Assembly: GCA_902767015.1 (NCBI GenBank) | Contig: CACXFV010000058.1 | Location: 1-46,532 of the forward strand | Reading direction: 5' to 3' | Origin: an uncultured Lachnospiraceae bacterium | GTDB lineage: Bacteria; Bacillota; Clostridia; Lachnospirales; Lachnospiraceae | DNA length: 46,532 bases | Shown: in pieces, positions 1 through 8,217 of the stretch | Layout: every line of letters starts with the position of its first letter | How positions within the stretch are numbered: the stretch's first letter is position 1 | Translations under genes and position numbers: made by a program | The notes under the pieces: generated by a model | Seen by the model: only the letters and a program-made list of their open reading frames with translations | Told to the model about the DNA's origin: nothing | Databases searched by the model: none

Positions 1-1
1 A

Positions 2-1852
2 TCCGGCATTGGTAAGTTTGAAGATATTGATACTGTCGATGTAGACTGTGAACATGAATTTATCAAAAATGAAGAGGGTAAGGTGACACAGGTAAGAGTG
101 ACAGGTAACTGGCCGGGTGAGATTGAAGGATTTATTCCTTGGAAATTGGAGCTGACAGAGGTTAATAACCCTGATTGGAAGTTTACTTATAAAGCTTTCT
201 CTGCTTTTGAAAGAGCAAGCAGTGAAAAGAAAGATGTATATGTGTTGTGGATTTATCCGTCAAAGAGCCTTACACTGAGTTTCAAAACTGTATTGAATGA
301 CAATAGAACAAGTTTGAACCAGACAGAGTTTAATATTCATATGCTCGCATTGACATACAGAGAATTTGATTCGACATGGAGTGGTATGAGCGGAGATACC
401 GTCTTTAATGATGAGAACAGTAAGTTAAAGGTGGCAACGATGTATAACAGAATGTCAACAAATTCCAAGAACAATTGTTGGAATTTGAAAGGAAATGAAG
501 CTTCACTTACCGATACGGATATCGATATGATTGTAGTAGGTTTCTCAGATTCCTTTGCTGAAATGGATATTGTAGAGATGGCAGCATTAAATAATATTAA
601 GTACTTCTTGGATGCAGGACATTCACTGTTGTATTCTCATGATAATTCTTCTTATCTGCCGACATTGAACTGGTATGTTGATGAGAAAGGTAATCATGGT
701 TCCGGTTCTAGCTCTGCATGGGGCAGATATACCACAGTGTTCTTTAGAAGAATGTTAGGTATGGATACTTATGGTGTATCGTATGGCTCTGATGATAGTT
801 TGCCTATTGAATATGAGAATGCGAGAAAGTATCTGGCTGATGAGGATGTTAATCAGGAGAATTTCAGAGGAATTACGGAAAACTGTATTTTCCACTATAG
901 TCCGACAGCTACGGTCAATGGTGTTTACCGTTTAGGTAAGGATAGATTGTATTCTGACAGTATGAATAGTAGTTCTCCAAATAACTATGGTGACTGGTGT
1001 CATACCAATTCTGTTATGAAGACAAACAGAGGTCAGATTACAGAATATCCATATATTTTGGGTGAAATTATACCGACTACCATAACGCACTCGCAGTACT
1101 TTACAGTATCATTAGAGGATCCGGATTTGACGGTATGGTATACCTTGGACGTGGCTGATAACAGCCGTCCACGTGGTAACAATTCACAGATGTATCAGTT
1201 TACAAAGGGTGATGGTGCTAATAACTACTATATCTATTCAAAAGGTAACATTACCTATACCGGTTCCGGTCATGCCAGTGGTCAGACGGCAGATGAGAAG
1301 AAGCTGTTCATTAACACAGTTATTGCAGCTATCAAGATTCCGAACTTTAAACCGGTTGTAACCTTGAAGAGCGGTTATAAGAAGGACGGTGAAACCTATG
1401 TTGATTATGTAACAGGTTCTACCGGCGTGAATATTACTTTCAATCCTGCTGATAATGATATGAGGGTTGGAGAAAATGCATTTACAGATTGTAAGATATT
1501 TGTAGACATAGACGGCGATGGTGAATATACACCGGGCGTTGATATCCTGATGAATGACCCATCAGATGTTCAAGTAAGTAATCCGGAAGGTACACCGGAG
1601 AATGTGGTAGGAACAGAGCTTAGAAACAGAGAGGATAAGACATTCCGTCTAACAACGGATAATATCACAGCAATTGATGATAAGATTAAGACATCAGATC
1701 CGTCAAAGTCGATTTACGATTACAAGATTGTTCTTACTGTCAGTGATAAAGGTTACTTAAAGGCATTAGATCCGATTCCGGCAATTGGTTCTGTATCATT
1801 CAGGTTGCAGGAAAAGACAACACCAACATATGATTTGTTTAGTTTAAAATAA
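2..1852 (+). CDS. C-terminal part of a large, probably secreted protein (DUF5057-like), 5' truncated by window edge
   Basis: The reading frame is open from base 2, so the gene begins outside the window; the first in-window GTG (83) is not a credible start because in-frame coding continues upstream of it. About 616 residues are visible. They are polar and rich in Asn, Ser, Thr, Tyr and Asp, as in exported proteins. One stretch reads MIVVGFSDSF, then a predicted helix, then SLLYSHDNSS, reminiscent of the glutamine-amidotransferase-like fold seen in DUF5057-type proteins of Lachnospiraceae. Near the C terminus, VDIDGDGEYTPG resembles a calcium-binding Asp loop. The protein ends without a sortase motif or membrane anchor. 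The family name rests on remembered resemblance, not a search, and the function is unknown. An intrinsic terminator follows, so the gene is not linked to those downstream. Confidence 0.7.
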   Translation, partial: SGIGKFEDIDTVDVDCEHEFIKNEEGKVTQVRVTGNWPGEIEGFIPWKLELTEVNNPDWKFTYKAFSAFERASSEKKDVYVLWIYPSKSLTLSFKTVLNDNRTSLNQTEFNIHMLALTYREFDSTWSGMSGDTVFNDENSKLKVATMYNRMSTNSKNNCWNLKGNEASLTDTDIDMIVVGFSDSFAEMDIVEMAALNNIKYFLDAGHSLLYSHDNSSYLPTLNWYVDEKGNHGSGSSSAWGRYTTVFFRRMLGMDTYGVSYGSDDSLPIEYENARKYLADEDVNQENFRGITENCIFHYSPTATVNGVYRLGKDRLYSDSMNSSSPNNYGDWCHTNSVMKTNRGQITEYPYILGEIIPTTITHSQYFTVSLEDPDLTVWYTLDVADNSRPRGNNSQMYQFTKGDGANNYYIYSKGNITYTGSGHASGQTADEKKLFINTVIAAIKIPNFKPVVTLKSGYKKDGETYVDYVTGSTGVNITFNPADNDMRVGENAFTDCKIFVDIDGDGEYTPGVDILMNDPSDVQVSNPEGTPENVVGTELRNREDKTFRLTTDNITAIDDKIKTSDPSKSIYDYKIVLTVSDKGYLKALDPIPAIGSVSFRLQEKTTPTYDLFSLK

Positions 1853-1895
1853 TAAATGAATTGTATCGTGTACGAATATTAAAGAAGATTTATTC

Positions 1896-1940
1896 AAAAC
1901 CTTTCGGAGCATGGAAAGTGCCTCGAAAGGTTTTTTTGTT
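1896..1940 (+). terminator. Rho-independent terminator after the secreted-protein gene
   Basis: Arms 1896-1906 (AAAACCTTTCG) and 1924-1934 (CGAAAGGTTTT) are perfectly complementary over 11 bp. The loop is 17 nt, and the 3' arm runs into a T-rich tract. It lies 44 bp after the stop codon, the expected place for the end of this transcript. Confidence 0.9.
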
Positions 1941-1963
1941 TTGAAAGAAAAGTAATTAGGATT

Positions 1964-2051
1964 TGTTCATAATAAAACTTTACGAATTTTCTGCTGAAAT
2001 GCTTGTGCTTACGGTATTTCAGCAGAAAACTGATTAAGTTATCAATGAACA
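1964..2051. repeat. 88-bp imperfect palindrome with perfect 14-bp inner arms
   Basis: The inner arms TTTTCTGCTGAAAT (1987-2000) and ATTTCAGCAGAAAA (2016-2029) are perfect inverted complements around a 15-nt loop. Further out, TGTTCAT (1964-1970) pairs with ATGAACA (2045-2051), and AAACTT/AAGTT segments partly pair between them. No T-tract follows on either strand, so this is not a typical terminator. It could be a small miniature inverted-repeat element, a structured RNA or a protein-binding site; the sequence does not decide. Confidence 0.55.
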
Positions 2052-2084
2052 GTTCTTTAGTCAAAGGGTTATATTGTTTTCTAT

Positions 2085-2300
2085 AAATTAGTTATAAATA
2101 TTAATTAAAAAATAACAGCAAATATAGTAGCAATAAATAACAAAAAAACAACTAAAAATAATAGGAAATAATAGCAATAAATACAAAAAATAATAACAAA
2201 AAATAATATCAATAACTAAAAAATAACTAAAATAATAATTATTAAAAATAACCACTAAAAATAATACGAAATAGTAATAGCAGGAAATCATAAAGTCTTA
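2085..2300. other. Extremely A-rich non-coding tract
   Basis: This is the longest stretch without a recognisable gene (1853-2415 overall). The + strand here is almost all A and T with A strongly dominant and G/C very sparse. Short degenerate repeats recur, such as TAGCAATAAATA near 2129 and 2171 and CTAAAAATAAT in several places. A minus-strand open frame (2088-2291) is only a low-complexity run of Tyr, Phe, Ile and Leu and is not a gene. Intrinsic DNA curvature or nucleosome-like protein binding upstream of the comM promoter is possible but unproven. Confidence 0.5.
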
Positions 2301-2315
2301 TTTGCAAAATAATAC

Positions 2316-2344
2316 TTGACAAATATATAAATGTTAAGTATTAT
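2316..2344 (+). promoter_or_regulatory. Predicted sigma-A promoter for comM-dprA
   Basis: TTGACA (2316-2321, consensus -35), a 17-bp spacer and TATTAT (2339-2344, 5/6 match to -10). It follows the A-rich tract, which could act as an UP-like element, and leaves a leader of about 100 nt before the coding start. Confidence 0.7.
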
Positions 2345-2415
2345 ATTATAATAGTGATAAGATATTAATGCTAAAGTAATAGTGACAGGCAAACCGGATT
2401 TATTTTGATATAAGA

Positions 2416-3972
2416 GTGAAGGGTAAAAGTCTGCAAAGAGAGGAGAGGATAGCTATTTACTGCTATATTAAGAGTGCTTCTATATGGGGGATTGAACCAT
2501 ATGTGGTGGATATAGAAGCAGATGTATCATCGGGACTGCCATATTTTAACATGGTAGGTTTACTTGCCTCTGAGGTACGGGAGGCAAGGGAGAGAGTAAG
2601 AAGTGCCATAAAGAATATAGGAGAGACATTGCCAAGCGGCAGAATTACCATCAATCTGTCGCCGGCCGATAGAAAGAAGGAGGGCACTGCTTTTGATCTC
2701 CCGATAGCGATAGCTCTTCTGTGTGTCATGCAGAGGTTGGATGCGAAGCGTTTTAAAGATACGCTGATTGTGGGGGAACTGGGGCTGGATGGTGAGATTA
2801 AGAAGGTAAGGGGAATATTGCCGATTGTTGCGATGGCGCAGAATTTAGGATTGAAGAAATGCATTATACCATATGATAACCGACAGGAGGGAAGTGTATG
2901 TGATAAGGTGACATTATTGGCATTCCAGTCTTTAAAGGAACTCGTGGATTATTACACAGAACAGCCGGAAGGGATGTCTGTCAATTACTTGCGAGAAGTA
3001 TCGTTGGTATCAGGTAAGCCAGATAACCTATTGCAGCCGGAGAGGGAGTCTGAACAGGATTTTTTGGATATTTGCGGACAAGAGACGGTGAAACGTGCCA
3101 TTGTTGTGGCGGTGGCAGGTCACCATAATTTGCTGATGTCAGGAGTACCGGGGGTGGGAAAATCTATGCTGGCAAGCAGGATTCCGGATATTATGCCGCC
3201 TCTTTCATTAGAGGAAAAATTAGAAGTATCAGGGATATATAGTATCTGCGGAAAGTTGAATGCCAGCGGTCTTATGGAGGGAAGACCATTCTCAGCACCC
3301 CATCACACAATCACAACAGCAGCACTGATTGGCGGTGGAATTATTCCCGTTCCGGGGGAGATTACATTGGCACACAGGGGTGTATTATTTTTGGATGAAT
3401 TGCCGGAATTTCACCAAAATGTGTTGGATTCACTGCGGCAGCCCCTCGAGGAGAGGGAGGTAAAGCTTCACCGGAACAAAGGAAGCTACATTTTTCCTGC
3501 CGACTGCCTATTAGTTGCCGCAATGAATCCCTGCAAATGTGGCTACTATCCTGACAGGAACCGGTGTCACTGCTCAGAAGCAGATGTGAAGCGTTATCAG
3601 TCAAGAATCAGCGGTCCGTTACTTGACAGAATTGATATGAGTATAGAAGTGCCCAGGGTGAAGATGGAGGCGTCGTCAGTGCTTTCTACGGCACAGATGC
3701 GTGAGATGGTGCACAGGGCAGTCGAGAGGCAAAAAGACAGGAATGGGGGAAAGAATAACAGCAGCTTGTCGATAAAAGAGCTTCAGAATTATTGTGAGCT
3801 TGATGAGGAGTCAGAAGACTTTATCAGACAGGCATATGAGAAGTTTGAGATGAGCATGAGGGGCTATCATAAAGTACTTAAAATAGCCAGAACCGTTGCT
3901 GATGTGGAACAGAGTGAGAATATCAATATCAATCATTTGTCAGAGGCTTTAACATACAGATTGATGTTCTGA
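2416..3972 (+). CDS. comM: YifB/ComM family Mg-chelatase-like AAA+ ATPase
   Basis: ComM/YifB proteins are hexameric AAA+ helicases that promote branch migration during natural transformation. From the GTG at 2416 the product has 518 residues: an N-terminal ChlI-like domain (about 20-190), Walker A GVPGVGKS (243-250), Walker B GVLFLDEL (about 322-329), a Cys cluster NPCKCGYYPDRNRCHC (371-386) and a C-terminal helical domain. The GTG has no SD. A strong SD (AGGAG, 2441-2445) sits 9 nt before an in-frame ATT at 2455, and the protein beginning there aligns with the usual YifB N terminus and has the usual length (505 residues). Translation therefore probably starts at 2455 with AUU; 2416 is given as the longest conventional frame. 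dprA follows 32 bp later, probably in the same transcript. Confidence 0.93.
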   Translation: MKGKSLQREERIAIYCYIKSASIWGIEPYVVDIEADVSSGLPYFNMVGLLASEVREARERVRSAIKNIGETLPSGRITINLSPADRKKEGTAFDLPIAIALLCVMQRLDAKRFKDTLIVGELGLDGEIKKVRGILPIVAMAQNLGLKKCIIPYDNRQEGSVCDKVTLLAFQSLKELVDYYTEQPEGMSVNYLREVSLVSGKPDNLLQPERESEQDFLDICGQETVKRAIVVAVAGHHNLLMSGVPGVGKSMLASRIPDIMPPLSLEEKLEVSGIYSICGKLNASGLMEGRPFSAPHHTITTAALIGGGIIPVPGEITLAHRGVLFLDELPEFHQNVLDSLRQPLEEREVKLHRNKGSYIFPADCLLVAAMNPCKCGYYPDRNRCHCSEADVKRYQSRISGPLLDRIDMSIEVPRVKMEASSVLSTAQMREMVHRAVERQKDRNGGKNNSSLSIKELQNYCELDEESEDFIRQAYEKFEMSMRGYHKVLKIARTVADVEQSENININHLSEALTYRLMF

Positions 3973-4004
3973 AAGGCCGGATGTGAACAGTAAAGGAGGT
4001 TTCG

Positions 4005-5303
4005 GTGGAGGAAGATTTTTATTGGTTATGGATATGCAACATAGATAAAGTGTGGAATGCGACAATCAGAAGAATACTTAATATATTTGGAACACCAAGA
4101 GAGGCATTTATTGTCAGTGAAAAAGTATTGCGCAGCGAACTTTCAAAAATAGCAGGAATGAATGAAAAAGTAATTAATATAATAGTACAATCAAGGAATA
4201 GGGAGGCGGTCTGGCGCCTTCATGAAAAATTGAATCAAAAAGGGGTGCGTTTTATCCATTGTGAGAGCAGGGAATATCCCATTAAGCTACGACATATCAA
4301 TCATTATCCCTATGGCTTGTATATAAAAGGCTGCATAGCAGACCTTTCGGGTGTGATCGATGGAGAAAAAAGACATACGGTTTCCATAGTAGGGGCGAGA
4401 AATTGTACGGCATATGGCAGGAAAATGGCAGGCGATTTAGGATATGAATTGGCGACAAAGGGTGTTAATGTGGTAAGCGGAATGGCGGTGGGAATCGATG
4501 GGGCAGGTCACTGGGGGGCATTAAGAGCCTGTCACATGCAGAAAAATATACATATCGGTGGCAGTGTCGTAGGTAAAATCTGCGATATGCAGGAATATAA
4601 AAATGTAAAGGTGCCGAATGAATATATATCAAATGAATATATACCAAATGAATATATATCAGATGAATGTATATCGAATGAATGTACACCGGGTAAAAGT
4701 ACAGAAGCAGGTATCACGATTGCCGTGCTCGGCAGTGGTGTGGATATCTGTTATCCCATTCAGAATTTTGAATTATATCAGAACATTATGCAGAACGGAA
4801 TAGTGATATCGGAATATCCGCTGGGTACGAAGCCGATGGCATGGCAGTTTCCACAGAGAAACAGGATTATCAGTGGACTTTCAGACCGAATTATCGTTGT
4901 GGAGGCAAGAGAAAAAAGTGGTTCGTTAATTACGGTGGAATATGGGCTGGAGCAGGGCAAGGATATTTACGCAGTCCCGGGAAGGATAGGTGACAGCTTA
5001 AGCAGCGGCTGCAACAGGCTGATTCAGGAGGGAGCCGGGATATTGACAAACACAGAGAATATCATGAGAGAATTGGAATTGGGAGAATTGTATCCTTGTA
5101 AAATTTCAAAAAATAAAAATATTGTACTTGAAAAAGATTTGGAATTGGTATATAGTTGTGTAGATTATTTTCCAAAAAGTGTTGAATATATTATTGAAGA
5201 GACAGGAATGGAAATGACGCAGGTATATAGAAACATCATTACGTTACAGTTGATGGGGCTGATTGATGAGCAGACCAAGAATCATTATGTCAGAACCTGG
5301 TGA
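4005..5303 (+). CDS. dprA: DNA-processing protein DprA (Smf) with a repeat-bearing insertion
   Basis: DprA binds incoming single-stranded DNA and loads RecA during transformation. The start is a GTG with a strong SD (AAGGAGG just upstream). The N-terminal helical region (1-100) precedes the Rossmann core: SIVGARNCTAYG (127-138), SGMAVGIDGAGHWGAL (158-173), VLGSGVD (241-247), FPQRNRIISGLSD (282-294) and GSLIT (306-310). A winged-helix-like C terminus follows (about 370-432). The protein has 432 residues against the usual 360-380. The excess lies between GALRA and TIAVLGSG, normally only a few residues apart. There about 60 residues are inserted, including five pentapeptide repeats (205-229). 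The flanking motifs are intact and in frame, so the protein may still fold. Confidence 0.93.
   Translation: MEEDFYWLWICNIDKVWNATIRRILNIFGTPREAFIVSEKVLRSELSKIAGMNEKVINIIVQSRNREAVWRLHEKLNQKGVRFIHCESREYPIKLRHINHYPYGLYIKGCIADLSGVIDGEKRHTVSIVGARNCTAYGRKMAGDLGYELATKGVNVVSGMAVGIDGAGHWGALRACHMQKNIHIGGSVVGKICDMQEYKNVKVPNEYISNEYIPNEYISDECISNECTPGKSTEAGITIAVLGSGVDICYPIQNFELYQNIMQNGIVISEYPLGTKPMAWQFPQRNRIISGLSDRIIVVEAREKSGSLITVEYGLEQGKDIYAVPGRIGDSLSSGCNRLIQEGAGILTNTENIMRELELGELYPCKISKNKNIVLEKDLELVYSCVDYFPKSVEYIIEETGMEMTQVYRNIITLQLMGLIDEQTKNHYVRTW
4617..4691 (+). repeat. 15-bp tandem repeat (5 units) inside dprA
   Basis: Five consecutive 15-bp units occupy 4617-4631, 4632-4646, 4647-4661, 4662-4676 and 4677-4691. 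They encode NEYIS, NEYIP, NEYIS, DECIS and NECTP. The first three units differ from each other by one base and the last two have diverged, a pattern expected of replication slippage followed by drift. The length is a multiple of three, so copy-number change keeps the frame. Confidence 0.9.
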
Positions 5304-5390
5304 GATAAGATGGAATGCCACAGACGTTAAAAGATTGACGTGACAAAGTGTGAGATATCAGGATGAGAAACGCTGCCATGGTATCACAGC

Positions 5391-5419
5391 TTACCGGATA
5401 CTGTATATAGAGATACAAT
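5391..5419 (+). promoter_or_regulatory. Possible sigma-A promoter for topA
   Basis: TTACCG (5391-5396, weak -35), a 17-bp spacer and TACAAT (5414-5419, 5/6 -10), ending 27 bp before the topA start. The dprA-topA gap of 143 bp leaves room for an independent promoter, and no terminator is visible after dprA. Confidence 0.4.
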
Positions 5420-5446
5420 TTATTTTTAGAAAAAGGGGACTTATCT

Positions 5447-7528
5447 ATGTCAAAGTATTTAGTAATAGTAGAATCACCGGCAAAGGTTAAGACGATAAAA
5501 AAGTTTTTAGGCACGAATTATACGGTAGTTGCTTCTAATGGACATATAAGAGATTTACCTAAGAGTACGATGGGTGTGGATGTTGAACATGATTTTGAAC
5601 CAAAGTATATTACAATCCGGGGAAAGGGCGAGAAGGTGGCTGAGCTTAGAAAGGCAGCAAAGAAAGCGGATAAAGTCTACCTTGCTACTGACCCGGACCG
5701 TGAGGGAGAGGCAATCTCATGGCATCTGGCCGCCGCACTAAAGTTAGATGACAAAAAAATGAGAAGAATTACATTTAATGAGATTACCAAGTCAGCGGTC
5801 AAGACGGCACTTAAGAATCCGAGGGGAATTGACATGAATCTGGTGGATGCCCAGCAGACCAGAAGGATTCTTGACAGAATGGTAGGTTATTCCATCAGTC
5901 CTGTGCTGTGGCAAAAAGTCAAGAGAGGTCTTAGCGCAGGAAGGGTACAGTCTGTGGCACTTCGCATCATATGCGACAGAGAAGAAGAGATTAATACATT
6001 CATTCCGGAGGAGTATTGGACTTTAGAGGTTAGTCTGATTCCGGAGGGGAATACTAAGCCAATCATAGCAAAGCTGTCTGCCTATAAGGATAATAAGATA
6101 GAGATTAAGAATCAGGAAGAAATGGATAAGGTACTTGGTGAACTTGTGAAGGCGCAGTATGTTGTCAGTGCCATCAAGAAGGGCGAGAGAATTAAGAAGG
6201 CACCACTTCCGTTTACGACAAGTACATTACAGCAGGAGGCATCAAAACAGCTGAATTTTTCAACACAAAAAACCATGAGAATTGCACAGCAGTTATATGA
6301 AGGTGTGGATATCAAGGGAAGCGGAACCGTCGGACTGATTTCTTATCTCCGTACGGATTCTACCAGAATATCTGAGGAGGCAGATGCTTTTGCCAGAGAA
6401 TTTATCATGGAACAATATGGCAGTGAGTACCTTATGGAGGCACCACAGAGCAAAAAGAATGATAATAAGATTCAGGACGCCCATGAAGCAATAAGACCGA
6501 CGAATATCAGTCTGACACCGGTTAAGGTAAAAGAGGATCTCACAAGAGACCAGTTCAGACTATATCAGTTGATATGGAAACGTTTTACGGCAAGCAGAAT
6601 GAGCAGTGCCAGATATGCCACTGTCTCTGTAAAGATTGCGGCAGGTGATTATACTTTTACCAGTGCAGCTTCCAAACTTGAATTTGATGGTTTTATGTCG
6701 GTATATTCAGAAGATGATGATAAAGAGGGAAAAGAGAATAATACCCTTGTGAAGAAGATTGAAGAGAATACAAAGTTTGTGTGTGAGAAAGTGGAGCCAA
6801 AGCAGCATTTTACGCAGCCACAGCCACATTATACAGAAGCGTCTCTGGTAAAGACATTAGAAGAACTGGGAATAGGAAGACCGAGTACCTATGCGCCGAC
6901 TATTTCCACAATTATTGCCAGAAGATATATTACGAAAGAGAATAAAAATCTGTATGTCACAGAATTGGGAGAAATTGTCAATGAGATTATGAAAACGGCA
7001 TTTCCGGTGATTGTGGATTCCAGCTTTACCGCGAATCTTGAGTCACTGTTAGACAGTGTGGGTGCTGGAGATGTCCAGTGGAAAACAGTGGTGAGAAATT
7101 TCTACCCTGATTTAGATGAAGCAGTAAAAAATGCCAGCCTTACATTGGAAAAAATTAAAATCGAAGATGAAGTTACAGATGTCAAGTGCGAAGAATGTGG
7201 AAAAAACATGGTTATCAAATATGGACCACATGGAAAGTTTTTGGCATGTCCGGGATTCCCGGATTGCAGGTTCACAAAGCCATACTATGAGAAAACGGGA
7301 ATTGCGTGTCCGAAGTGTGGCTCGGAGGTAGTGATTAAAAAGACCAAAAAAGGCAGAAGATATTTTGGTTGTGAAAATAATCCGGAATGTGAGTTTATGT
7401 CGTGGCAGAAACCGCTGGATAAAAAATGTCCTGTGTGCGGAGCGTACATGGTGGAAAAGGGCAGCAAGGCAGTGTGCTCCGGAGAAAACTGCGGTTATGT
7501 GGAGGCATTAGTCAGGCAGGAAGATTAA
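5447..7528 (+). CDS. topA: DNA topoisomerase I (type IA)
   Basis: TopA relaxes negative supercoils through a transient 5'-phosphotyrosine link. The TOPRIM domain starts at the N terminus (YLVIVESPAKVKTI) and carries the DPDREGE metal site (82-88). The active-site Tyr is Tyr300 in SYLRTDSTR. Three C-terminal four-Cys zinc ribbons begin near Cys581 (CEEC ... CPGFPDC), Cys621 (CPKC ... CENNPEC) and Cys661 (CPVC ... CSGENC). The length of 693 residues is typical of Firmicutes. The ATG has a GGGGA SD about 7 nt upstream. In Bacillus, topA also follows dprA, with other genes including codY before flgB; here flgB follows directly. Confidence 0.97.
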   Translation: MSKYLVIVESPAKVKTIKKFLGTNYTVVASNGHIRDLPKSTMGVDVEHDFEPKYITIRGKGEKVAELRKAAKKADKVYLATDPDREGEAISWHLAAALKLDDKKMRRITFNEITKSAVKTALKNPRGIDMNLVDAQQTRRILDRMVGYSISPVLWQKVKRGLSAGRVQSVALRIICDREEEINTFIPEEYWTLEVSLIPEGNTKPIIAKLSAYKDNKIEIKNQEEMDKVLGELVKAQYVVSAIKKGERIKKAPLPFTTSTLQQEASKQLNFSTQKTMRIAQQLYEGVDIKGSGTVGLISYLRTDSTRISEEADAFAREFIMEQYGSEYLMEAPQSKKNDNKIQDAHEAIRPTNISLTPVKVKEDLTRDQFRLYQLIWKRFTASRMSSARYATVSVKIAAGDYTFTSAASKLEFDGFMSVYSEDDDKEGKENNTLVKKIEENTKFVCEKVEPKQHFTQPQPHYTEASLVKTLEELGIGRPSTYAPTISTIIARRYITKENKNLYVTELGEIVNEIMKTAFPVIVDSSFTANLESLLDSVGAGDVQWKTVVRNFYPDLDEAVKNASLTLEKIKIEDEVTDVKCEECGKNMVIKYGPHGKFLACPGFPDCRFTKPYYEKTGIACPKCGSEVVIKKTKKGRRYFGCENNPECEFMSWQKPLDKKCPVCGAYMVEKGSKAVCSGENCGYVEALVRQED

Positions 7529-7598
7529 TCCACTGAAATGTAAAGAGTAACGTAATGATTAAAATTTCGTTAAATTTGTGAAATTGCAAAAAAAGTTA

Positions 7599-7627
7599 TT
7601 GCATAAAATGAATATTATTAGTAGAAT
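7599..7627 (+). promoter_or_regulatory. Candidate sigma-A promoter of the fla/che cluster
   Basis: TTGCAT (7599-7604, 3/6), a 17-bp spacer and TAGAAT (7622-7627, 5/6). It is the best pair in the topA-flgB gap and would give a leader of about 100 nt. No sigma-28-like TAAA...GCCGATA pattern is seen here. Confidence 0.45.
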
Positions 7628-7652
7628 ATATATAGTCATAAATGGAGTTATG

Positions 7653-7697
7653 AACTGTCAGATTTAGGCAATGGATTGCAGCCCGGATAGGACAGTT
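7653..7697 (+). promoter_or_regulatory. Structured leader hairpin upstream of flgB
   Basis: AACTGTC (7653-7659) pairs with GACAGTT (7691-7697). Enclosed between them is a smaller inverted repeat, GCAAT and ATTGC, separated by two bases (near 7668-7679). A U-rich stretch (TATATCTTTTT) follows, which could make the hairpin an attenuator. It does not match the conserved core of either c-di-GMP riboswitch class as far as I can see. Confidence 0.35.
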
Positions 7698-7734
7698 TAT
7701 ATCTTTTTGCGATTTTAGAAAGGATGTGCGAAAA

Positions 7735-8124
7735 TTGATTAACGCAAATGTATATAATATTGTGAATGTACTCGACAGAGTAGCAGATGCGTCTTGGATC
7801 AGGAATGAGGTAATCAATAACAATATTGCCAACGTAGATACGCCGAACTACAAGCGCAAGGATGTACAGTTTGAGTCGTATCTTCTTGCAGAATTAGCCG
7901 GCGCTAATTCCTCAACGCTTAGGAGAGCAGTGGCGAATGTGGATTTGGATGCGATTAAGGCAACGCAGTATGTGGATTCTACCGTACTGTCATACAGACT
8001 TGACGGTAATAATGTGGATATTGATACAGAGAACGTAGAGCTTGCGTCAAACCAGCTCAAGTACCAGACTATGATAGACAGTATTAAGAATGAATTTAGT
8101 ATGATCAAGAGTGCAATGGCATAG
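7735..8124 (+). CDS. flgB: Flagellar basal-body rod protein FlgB
   Basis: FlgB is a proximal rod subunit, secreted by the flagellar export apparatus. The rod-family signature NNNIANVDTPNYKR is at about residues 28-41, and the C terminus is the usual amphipathic helix. The product is 129 residues from the TTG at 7735. This start is chosen because AAAGGA (7719-7724) lies 10 nt upstream of it but only 1 nt before the alternative GTG at 7726. It is the first gene of the fla/che cluster. Confidence 0.93.
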   Translation: MINANVYNIVNVLDRVADASWIRNEVINNNIANVDTPNYKRKDVQFESYLLAELAGANSSTLRRAVANVDLDAIKATQYVDSTVLSYRLDGNNVDIDTENVELASNQLKYQTMIDSIKNEFSMIKSAMA

Positions 8125-8217
8125 TGCCGTTAGGCGCATGAACAGAAGCATAGCGGCGTGATGCACTTTCATAATAACGATTTGCGGATGATAGTTTGAA
8201 CCGGGAGGATGGAGAAG

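Noticed and set aside
2088-2291. Minus-strand open frame of 67 codons
   Set aside because: It is a low-complexity string of Tyr, Phe, Ile, Leu and Val produced by the A-rich tract, without an SD or family resemblance.
2385-2450. Third copy of the shared leader element (CAGGCAAAC near 2388)
   Set aside because: Only nine bases match and the GCAAT arm and adjacent SD arrangement are missing.
4617-4691. Short direct repeats read as a CRISPR array
   Set aside because: Units are 15 bp, contiguous without spacers and in frame within dprA. The 14-bp repeats after flgD also lack spacers.
5335-5363. TTGACG as the -35 of a topA promoter
   Set aside because: At 16-18 bp downstream there is only TCAGGA or similar, with no acceptable -10. 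The pair at 5391-5419 is better.
7630-7735. c-di-GMP riboswitch before flgB, as known in some clostridia
   Set aside because: The conserved cores of class I (GGGCAAA ... GACGCAAAGCC) and class II are not found. Only simple nested hairpins are visible.
7529-7735. Invertible flagellar switch like that upstream of the C. difficile flgB operon
   Set aside because: No pair of roughly 20-bp inverted repeats flanking a 100-200 bp segment was found, and no adjacent recombinase gene exists.
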